From: Dyadobacter sediminis
Lineage (GTDB): Bacteria; Bacteroidota; Bacteroidia; Cytophagales; Spirosomataceae
Length of the DNA stretch: 64,000 nucleotides
Direction: 5' to 3'
Assembly: GCF_005860765.1 (NCBI RefSeq)
Contig: NZ_VCEI01000011.1
Location: 992,001-1,056,000, forward strand
The notes below the pieces were generated by a model. That model was not told where the DNA came from and did not search any database. It saw only the letters and a program-made list of their open reading frames with translations. Shown piece by piece: positions 36,156 through 45,355 of the stretch (position 1 is the stretch's first letter; every line of letters begins with the position of its first letter). A program made the translations under genes and the position numbers.

Positions 36156-37622
36156 ATGGAAAAGTTAAAAAATTACATCAACGGGCAGTGGGTTGAAAGC
36201 CATTCGGAACATTACGAAAATGTGCTTAACCCCGCTAGTCAGGAAGTGCTTGCGCAGGTACCTTACGGTAATGCAAAAGACGTTTCCGACGCGGCCGAAG
36301 CTGCTGAAAAGGGATTTCAGGAATGGAGAAGCACGCCCGTTTCAAAACGAGTCCAGTATTTGTTCAAACTGAAAACGTTGCTGGAAAATAACCTGGATGA
36401 CATTGCAAAAACCATCACGCTGGAATCCGGAAAAACTTTTCTGGAAGCAAAAGCTGAAATGGTGCGCGCCATTGAAAACGTGGAAAATGCCTGCGGCATG
36501 CCGGCCATGATGCAGGGCGAGTTTTCGGAAGATATTGCCAAAGGTATTGATGAATACATGATCCGGCAGCCGCTGGGCGTTTGTGCCTGCATTGCGCCTT
36601 TCAACTTTCCGGGTATGATCACGTTCTGGTTTCTGCCGTATGCGCTGGCCTGCGGGAACAGTTACATCATCAAACCTTCGGAAAAAGTGCCGCTGACAAT
36701 GACAAAAATCGTCGGCATTATGGAGCAGCTTGATCTTCCCAAAGGTGTTCTGAACCTTGTGCAGGGTGCGCGGGAAACGGTGGATGCCATTCTGGAACAT
36801 CCGGCTATCAAAGGCATCAGTTTTGTGGGTTCTTCCGGCGTTGCCAAATACGTTTACTCCAAAGGTGCTGCAAACGGGAAACGCGTTCAGGCACAGGGCG
36901 GAGCCAAAAATCCGGTTATCGTTTTACCCGATGCCGATATTGAAATGACTTCCCAGATTGTCATCGACAGTGTTTACGGCTGCGCGGGTCAGCGTTGCCT
37001 GGCCGCTTCCACGATCATAACCGTCGGCGAACATAAAGACATTACCGAAAGTCTTGTTGAATCTGCAAAAGCAAGAAAAACGGGTTTCGGTCTGGAAAGC
37101 GACGTACAAATGGGCCCGGTAATTACAGCAGAAAGCAAAAACCGTGTACAAACCCTGATCGATAAAGGATTAAGCGAAGGCGGAAGACTGCTCGTTGACG
37201 GCCGGAACGCCACTGTTGAAGGTTTTGAAAATGGAAATTTCATTAACCCGACTATCATAGAAGACATTCCGCTCGACGGCGAACTGGCTGCCACAGAAAT
37301 TTTCGGACCTGTTTTAAGTCTTGTCCATATTCATACGATTGATGAAGCTATCCGGTTTATCAACTCAGGCAAATACGGCAATATGGCTTGTGTCTTCACA
37401 AGCAGCGGTTCCAACGCCCGCAAATTCCGTCACGAAGCAGAAGCGGGTAACATCGGCATCAATATCGGTGTTGCAGCTCCGGTGGCACAATTCCCTTTTT
37501 CAGGCTGGAAAGAAAGCTTCTACGGAGATTTACACGGTCAGGGAAAACACGCAGTCGAATTCTTCACGCAGACCAAAGTAGTGATCGAGCGATGGCTGAA
37601 AGAATGGAACAGAAAATTCTGA
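36156..37622 (+). CDS. mmsA: Methylmalonate/malonate-semialdehyde dehydrogenase (CoA-acylating)
   Basis: The 488-residue aldehyde dehydrogenase carries catalytic Cys281 in [10 protein letters not shown] and the oxyanion Asn150 in FNFPGM. Where ordinary aldehyde dehydrogenases have a general-base Glu in ELGGKSP it has QGGAKNP, the hallmark of the CoA-acylating MmsA/IolA class. In inositol breakdown it turns malonate semialdehyde into acetyl-CoA and CO2 with NAD+. It is the last enzymatic step and is placed third in the operon. A heptamer array starts one base after the stop. Confidence 0.95.
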   Translation: MEKLKNYINGQWVESHSEHYENVLNPASQEVLAQVPYGNAKDVSDAAEAAEKGFQEWRSTPVSKRVQYLFKLKTLLENNLDDIAKTITLESGKTFLEAKAEMVRAIENVENACGMPAMMQGEFSEDIAKGIDEYMIRQPLGVCACIAPFNFPGMITFWFLPYALACGNSYIIKPSEKVPLTMTKIVGIMEQLDLPKGVLNLVQGARETVDAILEHPAIKGISFVGSSGVAKYVYSKGAANGKRVQAQGGAKNPVIVLPDADIEMTSQIVIDSVYGCAGQRCLAASTIITVGEHKDITESLVESAKARKTGFGLESDVQMGPVITAESKNRVQTLIDKGLSEGGRLLVDGRNATVEGFENGNFINPTIIEDIPLDGELAATEIFGPVLSLVHIHTIDEAIRFINSGKYGNMACVFTSSGSNARKFRHEAEAGNIGINIGVAAPVAQFPFSGWKESFYGDLHGQGKHAVEFFTQTKVVIERWLKEWNRKF

Positions 37623-37623
37623 T

Positions 37624-37665
37624 GGCTGTTGGCTGTTGGCTATTAGCTGTTGCCCATTAGCTATT
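37624..37665 (+). repeat. Heptamer array, RGCTRTT orientation, after mmsA
   Basis: Units GGCTGTT twice, GGCTATT, AGCTGTT, GCCCATT, AGCTATT in register directly after the mmsA stop. Confidence 0.9.
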
Positions 37666-37732
37666 ACTTAATGTGTTTTTCGTTGAGAAAAACGGCTGAG
37701 AACCAGTGGCAAACTACTGAATGACTTTTGCT

Positions 37733-37760
37733 AAAAGCTAACAGCCAACAGCTATAAGCA
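37733..37760 (-). repeat. Heptamer array, AAYAGCY orientation, before iolG
   Basis: Units AAAAGCT, AACAGCC, AACAGCT, ATAAGCA lie 32 bases before the iolG ATG and are complementary to the array after mmsA, giving a predicted stem across the spacer. Confidence 0.85.
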
Positions 37761-37792
37761 ACTATTGTCAATATAAAAAATACCAACCTCAA

Positions 37793-38821
37793 ATGTCAAG
37801 AAAATTAAAAACGGGTGTTATCGGCCTGGGCCGGATCGGGCAGATCCATCTCAGCAACCTTGTACACCATATGCCTGATGCAGAAGTAATTATTGCTTCT
37901 GACCTTTCGCCCGCATCGCATGCATTTGCGCAGAATCTGGGTGTTGCCAATGTAACAACGGATGCATACGACGTCATTAATCATCCGGACGTAGAAGCGG
38001 TTATTATCTGCTCGCCTACCCCGTTTCATGTGCCGTATACGGTTGCTGCAGCACAGCAGAAAAAGCATGTATTCTGTGAAAAACCGCTGGATGTAACGCT
38101 GGAAGCCATTCAGGCAGCGGAAAAAGCAGTTACTGAAAACAAGGTAAAACTGATGCTCGGCTTCAACCGCCGTTTTGATGCCAATTTCAGCAATGTCAGA
38201 AATCTTGTCAAAGCCAACAAAATCGGCGATCCGCATATCCTGAGAATCACAAGCCGTGACCCCGCTCCTCCGCCGGTTGAATACCTGAAAATTTCCGGCG
38301 GCATTTTTCTCGACATGTCCATTCATGATTTCGATATGGCGCGTTATATGGTCGGCAGCGAAGTGAAAGAAGTTTTTGTAAAAGGCGACGCGCTCATTCA
38401 TCCGGAAATAAAGGAATTCGGCGATATAGACACGGCAGTTATCGTTCTGACTTTTGAAAACGGTGCCATTGGCGTTATCGACAACAGCCGCAAAGCTGTT
38501 TACGGGTACGATCAGCGACTGGAAATTTTCGGTTCCAGAGGAATGGCAAAAGCGGAAAACAATACAGCCGACACACTTGTGCATTTTGACAGTGAAGGCG
38601 GGCATACTTCATTGCCGCTGCACTTTTTCCTCGAAAGATATGAAACCGCATACCGCGTTTGCCTGAAATCTTTTATCGACTGTGTTTTGAACGATACGCC
38701 TTCGCCGGTGGATGCCCATGACGGGCTTATGGCAACGGCTATCGGGATTGCAGCCATGAAGTCGCTGACCGAAGGACGAAGCGTCAGGCTGGACGAAATT
38801 CTGCAGTATGCCGTTGTCTGA
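37793..38821 (+). CDS. iolG: myo-inositol 2-dehydrogenase
   Basis: The 342-residue Gfo/Idh/MocA enzyme has a NAD-binding GLGRIGQIH (11-19), Lys97 in CEKPLD, and the catalytic Asp174/His178 pair in DMSIHDFDMARY, matching bacterial inositol dehydrogenase. It oxidises myo-inositol to scyllo-inosose with NAD+, the first step of the pathway. It has no Tat or signal sequence, unlike the other two family members in this window, so it is cytoplasmic. A 228-bp gap follows before the symporter; no convincing gene or terminator was found in it. Confidence 0.93.
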   Translation: MSRKLKTGVIGLGRIGQIHLSNLVHHMPDAEVIIASDLSPASHAFAQNLGVANVTTDAYDVINHPDVEAVIICSPTPFHVPYTVAAAQQKKHVFCEKPLDVTLEAIQAAEKAVTENKVKLMLGFNRRFDANFSNVRNLVKANKIGDPHILRITSRDPAPPPVEYLKISGGIFLDMSIHDFDMARYMVGSEVKEVFVKGDALIHPEIKEFGDIDTAVIVLTFENGAIGVIDNSRKAVYGYDQRLEIFGSRGMAKAENNTADTLVHFDSEGGHTSLPLHFFLERYETAYRVCLKSFIDCVLNDTPSPVDAHDGLMATAIGIAAMKSLTEGRSVRLDEILQYAVV

Positions 38822-39049
38822 AATCAAAATGCATGGATTGCTCTGCTTGTAAACGCAGACTGTAACGGAAGCCGGTGTTTACGTGTTAGAAAATGTTAAG
38901 AAAGTTTATAAGTTTGAAGCGACATCAATCTGCAAATGTTCTCGGATCAGGATGGCTTAATTGCTGTTGAAATTGACCTGCCGATCAATAAACGATTGAT
39001 TACTTACAAGATCTGATCAAAATTCGTTCTGTTAAACTAACCCGCTCCA

Positions 39050-40663
39050 ATGTCCAATACCGGTTTGCAATCGCTGGATTATGTTGTTTTCTTTATTTAC
39101 CTGATAGGCATTTCAGCTTACGGTTACTGGATTTACCGAAAAAAATCATCCAAAGAAGTAAGCTCGACGGATTATTTTCTGGCGGAGGGCTCACTCACTT
39201 TCTGGGCAATCGGTGCTTCCATTATTGCTTCCAACATTTCCGCCGAACATTTTATCGGCATGTCGGGCTCGGGTTTTGCAATCGGACTGGCCATTTCGTC
39301 CTACGAATGGATGGCGGCGGCATCGCTGATTGTTGTGGCTTTGTTTATCCTGCCCGTTTATCTTAAAAACAGGATTTACACCATGCCTCAGTTCTTGCGG
39401 CAGCGGTACAATCCGACGGTTGCAACCATTATGGCCGTTTTCTGGCTTTTGCTTTACGTTTTTGTAAACCTGACTTCGATCCTTTATCTGGGTGCGCTCG
39501 CGCTGGAAGTAACCGCCGGGTTTGATTTTACCTATGGAATCGTCGGTCTGGGAATATTTGCGGTGATCATCACCATCGGAGGCATGAAAGTCATTGGCTA
39601 TACGGATGTTGTTCAGGTTATTGTACTTGTTTTGGGCGGTCTGGCGACTACTTATCTGGCGCTTGACCTTGTTTCAACGCATTTCAACAGACCCGGATTA
39701 TTCAATGCACTTGGCTTGCTGAAAGAACAGGCGGATTCGCATTTTCACATGATTTTACCCAAAGACAACCCGTTTTACAAGGACCTTCCGGGTTTATCGG
39801 TGATTATCGGCGCTATGTGGATTAACAATCTTGCGTATTTCGGCTGTAACCAGTATATCATTCAGCGAAGTCTAGGCGCGGATTTGCCAACGGCTCGAAA
39901 AGGGATTTTGTTTGCAGCACTTCTGAAACTGCTCATTCCGATCATTGTTGTTATTCCGGGCATTTCTGCTTACGTTTTGTACCAGAACGGCATGTTCCAG
40001 CAGGAAATGCTGGATGCAGCCGGCGTTGTAAAACCCGATCACGCATACCCGGTTCTGCTGAACCTGCTCCCAGCCGGATTAAAAGGAATTGCTTTTGCGG
40101 CACTCACCGCTGCCATTGTGGCCTCGCTCGCCGGAAAGGCAAACAGTATCTCGACGATTTTCACGCTGGATATTTACAAACAGTACATTGCGCCGCATGC
40201 CAGTGAAAAGCAGCTTGTGCGAATTGGCCGTTACTGCATTTACGTAGCCATGGGCATTGCCATGCTCATTGCGCCGCAGTTGCGGGTTCTGGATCAGGCG
40301 TATCAGTTTATTCAAGAATACAGCAGCTTTATTACGCCCGGGGTTTTTGCCATATTTATTTTCGGCATGTTCTGGAAAAGGACTACTTCTGCTTCGGCAC
40401 TTACTGCGGCCTTGCTTACGATTCCGCTTTCCACGGCCGGCAAATACCTGGCTCCTGAAATTCCGTTTCTGGACCGCATGGGAATCATTTTCCTGATTCT
40501 TTCTGTCATTATCATTATTATGACACTTGCGGACCCACGCAGCAAGCATAACGAAAAAGGTCTGGCGATAGACGAATCCATGTTCAGGCCGGGAAAAAGT
40601 TTTGTTGTCGGATCCATCATGATCTGCGGCGTTATTGCGGCGTTGTATACGGTGTTTTGGTAG
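39050..40663 (+). CDS. Sodium/solute symporter (SSS family), probable inositol transporter
   Basis: The 537-residue protein has about 13-14 membrane helices. It carries SSS/SLC5 signatures: DYVVFFIYLIGISAYG near the start, DYFLAEGSLTFWAIGASIIASNISAEHFIGMSGSGFA (about 42-78) with the Na+-site region, and the mid-protein GLKGIAFAALTAAIVASLAGKANSISTIFTLDIY. It uses the sodium gradient to import small polyols or sugars across the inner membrane. Its place inside the inositol operon suggests myo-inositol. A heptamer array begins 5 bases after its stop. Confidence 0.92.
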   Translation: MSNTGLQSLDYVVFFIYLIGISAYGYWIYRKKSSKEVSSTDYFLAEGSLTFWAIGASIIASNISAEHFIGMSGSGFAIGLAISSYEWMAAASLIVVALFILPVYLKNRIYTMPQFLRQRYNPTVATIMAVFWLLLYVFVNLTSILYLGALALEVTAGFDFTYGIVGLGIFAVIITIGGMKVIGYTDVVQVIVLVLGGLATTYLALDLVSTHFNRPGLFNALGLLKEQADSHFHMILPKDNPFYKDLPGLSVIIGAMWINNLAYFGCNQYIIQRSLGADLPTARKGILFAALLKLLIPIIVVIPGISAYVLYQNGMFQQEMLDAAGVVKPDHAYPVLLNLLPAGLKGIAFAALTAAIVASLAGKANSISTIFTLDIYKQYIAPHASEKQLVRIGRYCIYVAMGIAMLIAPQLRVLDQAYQFIQEYSSFITPGVFAIFIFGMFWKRTTSASALTAALLTIPLSTAGKYLAPEIPFLDRMGIIFLILSVIIIIMTLADPRSKHNEKGLAIDESMFRPGKSFVVGSIMICGVIAALYTVFW

Positions 40664-40668
40664 GGTTT

Positions 40669-40717
40669 GGCTGTTGGCAATTAGCTTTGGGCGATTAGCT
40701 GTTAGCGATTGGCTTTT
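40669..40717 (+). repeat. Heptamer array, RGCTRTT orientation, after the symporter gene
   Basis: Seven units in register: GGCTGTT, GGCAATT, AGCTTTG, GGCGATT, AGCTGTT, AGCGATT, GGCTTTT. Confidence 0.88.
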
Positions 40718-40813
40718 AGGTGAGTAGTGAATGAATGTAAGATTGATTTTTAGATTGTGAATTGTAAAATGTGAGTAGCTAACCAAGTAGCTAAGTACCA
40801 AGAGCTAATGGCT

Positions 40814-40848
40814 AAAAGCCAACAGCTAACCGCTAAAAGCCAACAGCC
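40814..40848 (-). repeat. Heptamer array, AAYAGCY orientation, before iolJ
   Basis: Units AAAAGCC, AACAGCT, AACCGCT, AAAAGCC, AACAGCC end one base before the chosen iolJ ATG. Read in frame they encode KSQQLTAKSQQP-like residues, which a longer start would wrongly add to the protein. Confidence 0.9.
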
Positions 40849-40849
40849 T

Positions 40850-41800
40850 ATGCTAGTAACAACAAAACAACTTTTCCAGGAATGCTACGGCAAATATGCC
40901 ATCCCGGCGGTAAACGTGTTTTTTATGGAGGAAATTCACGGTCTTTTTTCTGCTGCGCAGAAGGCCAATGCACCGTTTATTGTACAGACAACGCCGTTTG
41001 CAAGAGATTATGCGCATCCTGAAATGCTGCTTGCCATGATTGAAGCCGCTTCAAGCATTTATCCCGACGTTACTTATGCCGTTCATATGGATCACGGCTA
41101 CGAAGAACACATTTTCGATGCCATCCGCAAAGGCGGTTATACGTCCGTGATGATCGATGCATCGCACGACCGTTTTGATGAAAATGTAAAAAGGACCAGG
41201 AAAGTTGTTGAAAAAGCACATGAAAAAAACATCAGTGTGGAGGCGGAACTCGGCGTCCTGGCCGGCGTGGAAGACAATCTGACGATTGATGCAGCGCATT
41301 CATTTTACACCAATCCGCAGGAAGTGGAGGATTTTGTAAAAGCAACGGATTGCGATAGTCTGGCCATTGCCGTTGGAACCAGTCACGGCGCCTATAAATT
41401 TTCCGGCGGTCAGGGACTTCAGTTTCATATACTGGAAGAAATCCAGCAACGGTTACCGGGATTTCCATTGGTTTTACACGGCGGCTCCAACGTGGTTCCG
41501 GAAATTGTAGAACGGATCAATGCAGCCGGCGGCAAGATTAAAACGGATGCGAAAGGCGTTCAGGAAGATGAAATTCGGAAAGCTATTCCGCTGGGAATCT
41601 GCAAGATCAATATTGCTACGGATACAAGACTATTATGGACGATGGTGAACCGTGAATTTTTCAGAGACAAGCCCGATGAATTTGCTCCTACCACGCCCGG
41701 AAAGATTTTCATGGAAGAATACGAACGTTTTATAATAAAAAAATTCGAACTGTTTGGCTGTACCGGAAAGGCAGACAATTTTCTACCGGTAAATGCCTGA
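40850..41800 (+). CDS. iolJ: 6-phospho-5-dehydro-2-deoxy-D-gluconate aldolase (class II)
   Basis: The start at 40850 gives 316 residues beginning MLVTTKQLFQECYGKYAIPAVN, as in class II fructose-bisphosphate-type aldolases. An ATG at 40808 would add 14 residues translated from the heptamer repeat. Zinc-site and active-site motifs are present: HMDHG, VEAELGVLAGVED, AVGTSHGAYKF and LHGGSNV. In this operon the reaction is cleavage of 2-deoxy-5-keto-gluconate 6-phosphate into dihydroxyacetone phosphate and malonate semialdehyde, the latter used by MmsA. A 33-bp gap to iolD suggests cotranscription. Confidence 0.93.
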   Translation: MLVTTKQLFQECYGKYAIPAVNVFFMEEIHGLFSAAQKANAPFIVQTTPFARDYAHPEMLLAMIEAASSIYPDVTYAVHMDHGYEEHIFDAIRKGGYTSVMIDASHDRFDENVKRTRKVVEKAHEKNISVEAELGVLAGVEDNLTIDAAHSFYTNPQEVEDFVKATDCDSLAIAVGTSHGAYKFSGGQGLQFHILEEIQQRLPGFPLVLHGGSNVVPEIVERINAAGGKIKTDAKGVQEDEIRKAIPLGICKINIATDTRLLWTMVNREFFRDKPDEFAPTTPGKIFMEEYERFIIKKFELFGCTGKADNFLPVNA

Positions 41801-41833
41801 TCCTATTTCAAGCCGTCTAATACGACAAACAAA

Positions 41834-43699
41834 ATGACGAGAAGACTCACCGTAGCGCAGGCTACCATTACCTTTTTGAAAAATCAGTACATTGAAAGAG
41901 ATGGCGTGGAACAGCCTTATTTCGGCGGTTGCTTCGGGATATTCGGACATGGAAATGTGGCTGGTTTGGGTCAGGCTTTGCAGGAAAATCCTGACTTTCG
42001 TTATTATCAGTGCCGGAACGAGCAATCGATGGTTCATACCGCAGTCGCTTACGCCAAAGTAAAAAACAGGCTGGGTGCGTTTGTCTGCACCACTTCAATC
42101 GGGCCGGGTGCCACCAATATGATCACCGGCGCCGCACTTGCGACCATCAACCGACTTCCTGTTTTGCTTTTGCCCGGAGATATCTTTGCCACACGCGAAC
42201 CAAACCCCGTTCTGCAGCAACTGGAAAGTGCCGGTACACAGGATATTTCCGTAAATGACTGTTTCAAGCCTGTTTCCAAATACTGGGACCGCATCAACCG
42301 GCCGGAGCAACTGATTTACTCCTTGCCCGAAGTCATGCGCGTGCTTACTTCCCAGGCAGAAATGGGCGCAGTCACTTTGTCGATGCCGCAAGATGTGCAG
42401 ACACATGCATATGATTTTCCCGAAGCCCTGTTTCAGAAAAAAGTCTGGCATATCGGAAGGCCGCGACCCGATCTGGACAATCTGAAAAAAGCTGCAGAAT
42501 GGATCAAAGCGGCTAAAAATCCGGTTATCGTAGCCGGCGGCGGAGCCATTTACAGCGATGCCTGCGATAAACTGCATGAGTTTGCGACAAAAACGGGAAT
42601 TCCGGTTGGAGAGACTTTTGCCGGAAAAGGTGCGGTACGTTACGATGCGCCTTACAGCATCGGCGGACTCGGTGCCACAGGAACCAAATATGCGATTGAA
42701 ATTGCCAATGAAGCCGACATGGTTATTGGTATCGGAACGCGTTACAGCGATTTTACGACAGCCTCCAAATCCATTTTCAAAAATCCGAAAGTCAAGTTTA
42801 TCAACATCAATATCAGCGAGTTCGATGCATTCAAACATGCCGCATTGCCGCTGACAGGCGATGCAAAAGTTACATTGGAAGAACTAATGTCACTGCTGGA
42901 AAACTTTGAAGTGGATGCAGCATACCGTGAACGTATTGCCGGAATGAACAAGGCCTGGGACAATGAAGTAACGCAAATTTATGCAGAAGGGAACAGCACG
43001 GAACCGCCTATTGATCAAGCCATTGTTATCGGTACGTTAAACAGCTTTATGGATGAACGTGATGTGATGATCAATGCATCCGGAAGTGCGCCGGGAGATT
43101 TGCACAAATTGTGGCGGGCCACTGACCCTAAAAACTTTCATCTGGAGTATGGATTTTCCTGCATGGGTTATGAAATTGCTGCAGGAATGGGCGCCAAAAT
43201 GGCCGATCCGAGCCGGGAAATCTATGTGATCTGCGGAGACGGCGGTTATCTGATGAACAATCATGAAATTGTCACTTCTATTCAGGAAGGTATCCGGTTT
43301 ACCATTTTGCTGCTGAACAACAACGGTTATGCAAGTATCGGCGGACTTTCCGAAAGTATTGGAAGTGAACGCTTCGGAACCATGTATAAATACCGTGACG
43401 AGAATTCCGGGCAGTTGTCGGGCAGCTTCCTACCGGTCAATCTGGCTAAGAATGCAGAAAGCCTGGGCGCAATCGTGATCAAGGCAACTGACAAAGACTC
43501 TCTGGATGAGGCGCTTTCACAGGCTAAATCGAATGAACGTACAACGGTCATTTACATTGAAACCAGTTTGTACCGGACGGTAAAAGGCTATAATGCATGG
43601 TGGGAAGTCCCGATTGCAGAAGTTTCCGCTTCCGCGAGTGTTCAAAAGGCATACGAAACGTACCGCGACAACAAGAAAGAACAAAGGATATTTTTATAA
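41834..43699 (+). CDS. iolD: 3D-(3,5/4)-trihydroxycyclohexane-1,2-dione hydrolase
   Basis: The 621-residue thiamine-diphosphate enzyme hydrolyses the cyclic diketone of inositol breakdown to 5-deoxy-glucuronate. The three-domain ThDP architecture is visible. The N-terminal part starts RRLTVAQATITFLKNQYIERDGVEQPYFGGCFGIFGHGN with CRNEQSMVHTAVAYAK nearby. A central domain holds NPVIVAGGGAIYS. The C-terminal cofactor motif is GDGGYLMNNHEIVTSIQEG...NNNGY (about 470-503). Length is normal for IolD. The spacer to iolE is an unusual purine/pyrimidine tract. Confidence 0.95.
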   Translation: MTRRLTVAQATITFLKNQYIERDGVEQPYFGGCFGIFGHGNVAGLGQALQENPDFRYYQCRNEQSMVHTAVAYAKVKNRLGAFVCTTSIGPGATNMITGAALATINRLPVLLLPGDIFATREPNPVLQQLESAGTQDISVNDCFKPVSKYWDRINRPEQLIYSLPEVMRVLTSQAEMGAVTLSMPQDVQTHAYDFPEALFQKKVWHIGRPRPDLDNLKKAAEWIKAAKNPVIVAGGGAIYSDACDKLHEFATKTGIPVGETFAGKGAVRYDAPYSIGGLGATGTKYAIEIANEADMVIGIGTRYSDFTTASKSIFKNPKVKFININISEFDAFKHAALPLTGDAKVTLEELMSLLENFEVDAAYRERIAGMNKAWDNEVTQIYAEGNSTEPPIDQAIVIGTLNSFMDERDVMINASGSAPGDLHKLWRATDPKNFHLEYGFSCMGYEIAAGMGAKMADPSREIYVICGDGGYLMNNHEIVTSIQEGIRFTILLLNNNGYASIGGLSESIGSERFGTMYKYRDENSGQLSGSFLPVNLAKNAESLGAIVIKATDKDSLDEALSQAKSNERTTVIYIETSLYRTVKGYNAWWEVPIAEVSASASVQKAYETYRDNKKEQRIFL

Positions 43700-43700
43700 C

Positions 43701-43798
43701 GGATAAAAGGAGGAAAGAAGGAAGGAATAAGGAAAAGGAATGAGTTTCCTCCACCTTTTCTCCCTTTCTCCTATTCTCCCTTTCTCCTTTTCTTTTTA
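43701..43798. repeat. Purine tract followed by complementary pyrimidine tract between iolD and iolE
   Basis: About 40 bases of almost pure G/A are followed by about 54 bases of almost pure C/T. The C/T part contains a 15-base direct repeat, TTCTCCCTTTCTCCT, at 43758 and 43774. The two halves can pair into a long stem or form triplex DNA. Confidence 0.85.
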
Positions 43799-43803
43799 CC
43801 GAC

Positions 43804-44706
43804 ATGAATTTTGATAATATAAAACTCGGAGTTGCTCCTATTATCTGGACCAACGATGACATGCCTGAACTGGGCGGTGAAAATACGTTCGAGCAATGCG
43901 TAAGTGAAATGGCGCTAGCCGGATTTACAGGTTGTGAAGTAGGAAATAAATTTCCACGTGATGTAAATATTCTTAAAAAAGCCTTAGATCTCAGAGGATT
44001 ACAGATTTGTAATCAATGGAACAGCTATGAACTGACTACCAAAAGTTTTGCCGAAAACAGAGAGAATTTTACCAGACTTCTTGATTTTCTGGAAAACATG
44101 GGTGCCAAAGTCATCGGTGGCGGTGAAACCGGAAACAGCTGTCAGGGCCAAATGACTGTTCCCGTTTTGGAAGGAAAAGGCATGCTGAATACGCGTGAAG
44201 AATGGAACAGTTTTACTTTCGGCCTGAATGAACTGGGTAAAATAGCGCATGACCGTGGTCTGAAACTAGCATTTCATCACCATATGGGCACGTGTATCCA
44301 GACCATGGAAGAAACGGACAGACTGCTTCATAAAACGGATCCGGAGTATGTTTTTCTGAATTATGATTGTGGTCACTTTTACTTCGCAGGTGAAGATCCG
44401 GTTGCCGCACTGCAAAAATATATAGGCCGGACCGCTCACATCCACTTGAAGGATGTGCGTCAAAACATATTGCAAAGTGTACACGATGACCGTTTGAGTT
44501 TTCTGACCGCAGTAAAAAAGGGTGTTTTCACAGTGCCCGGCGATCCGGAAGGATGCATTGATTTTCCTGCTCTTTTTTCCATCATTAAAAGCAGCGATTA
44601 TCATGGCTGGATTGTACTGGAAGCTGAACAAGACCCGTCCAAAGCAAATCCGCTGGAATATGCCATGATTGCAAGGAAATACTTCAGAGATCTTACCGGC
44701 ATTTAA
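43804..44706 (+). CDS. iolE: myo-inosose-2 dehydratase
   Basis: The 300-residue TIM-barrel protein starts FDNIKLGVAPIIWTNDDMPELGGENTFEQCVSEMALAGFTGCEVG, the standard IolE opening. Metal-site segments are LAFHHHMGTCIQTMEE (about 156-171), LNYDCGHFYFAGEDP, IHLKDVR and the C-terminal GWIVLEAEQDPSKANP. It removes water from scyllo-inosose to give the diketone used by IolD. It is the last gene of the operon, and structured repeat array C follows directly. Confidence 0.95.
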   Translation: MNFDNIKLGVAPIIWTNDDMPELGGENTFEQCVSEMALAGFTGCEVGNKFPRDVNILKKALDLRGLQICNQWNSYELTTKSFAENRENFTRLLDFLENMGAKVIGGGETGNSCQGQMTVPVLEGKGMLNTREEWNSFTFGLNELGKIAHDRGLKLAFHHHMGTCIQTMEETDRLLHKTDPEYVFLNYDCGHFYFAGEDPVAALQKYIGRTAHIHLKDVRQNILQSVHDDRLSFLTAVKKGVFTVPGDPEGCIDFPALFSIIKSSDYHGWIVLEAEQDPSKANPLEYAMIARKYFRDLTGI

Positions 44707-44719
44707 TTTATATATACAG

Positions 44720-45232
44720 GCTAAAAGCCTTCTTCTGCATCGCTTCATTTTCAATTTGCTATAAACAGAAGGCTCCTCCGGAGCCGAATAGCCAGGCCCG
44801 GAGGGCCTTCCTGTTTGTAGCAAACGAATTTAATTGTATGTTTTTCAACTCCGGAGGAGTGGCCTTGGTGCTAGAACCAGGCGGCTCCTCCGGAGCCTTC
44901 TTCTGCATCGCTTCATTCGCATTTGCTATAAACAGAAGGCTCCTCCGGAGCCAAATTGCAGGCCCGGAGGGCCTTCCTGTTTGTAGCAAACGAATTTAAT
45001 TGTATATTTTTGAACTCCGGAGGAGTGGCCTTGGCGCAAGAACCAGGCGGCTCCTCCGGAGCTTTCTTCTGCACCGCTTTATTTTCTTTGCTATAAACAG
45101 AAGGCTCCTCCGAAGCCGAATAGCCAAGCCCGGAGGGCCTTCCTGTTTGTAGCAAACGAATTTAATTGTATGTTTTCCCAACTCCGGAGGAGTGGCCTTG
45201 GTGCTAGAATCAGGTGACTCCTGCGGAGATTT
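44720..45232. repeat. Structured repeat array C, about three units of ~166 bp
   Basis: Units share the landmark ATAAACAGAAGGC at 44761, 44928 and 45093 (spacings 167 and 165). Order of elements equals array A. GGCTCCTCCGGAGCC hairpins stand alone or inside an AAACAG...CTGTTT stem next to AGGCCCGGAGGGCCT, then ACTCCGGAGGAGTGGCC. The central triplet is TCC in the first hairpin and GGA in the last, where array A has GCA and TGC, so complementarity between ends is kept. The array fills nearly all of the gene-free stretch 44707-45355 and no coding frame is credible in it. Confidence 0.9.
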
Positions 45233-45355
45233 CTTTAAATATTCTGCGCCACACTTTTCTTTTGACATACGTAATAACAATCGGCTTCGTTAATTTACCC
45301 AAGCCTGAAATCGCCTATGAACCATCAGTTACTTAAATTTAAATACTGATTCAAT

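Noticed and set aside
38942..39020. Short frame in the iolG-symporter spacer
   Set aside because: Only 26 codons, without family match or start signal.
40808..40849. Longer start for iolJ
   Set aside because: The extra 14 residues are translated heptamer repeats and are absent from the expected aldolase start.
44759..45280. Minus-strand reading frames inside structured repeat array C
   Set aside because: The similar peptides (MLQTGRPSG...) arise from the repeat units themselves, not from a protein family.
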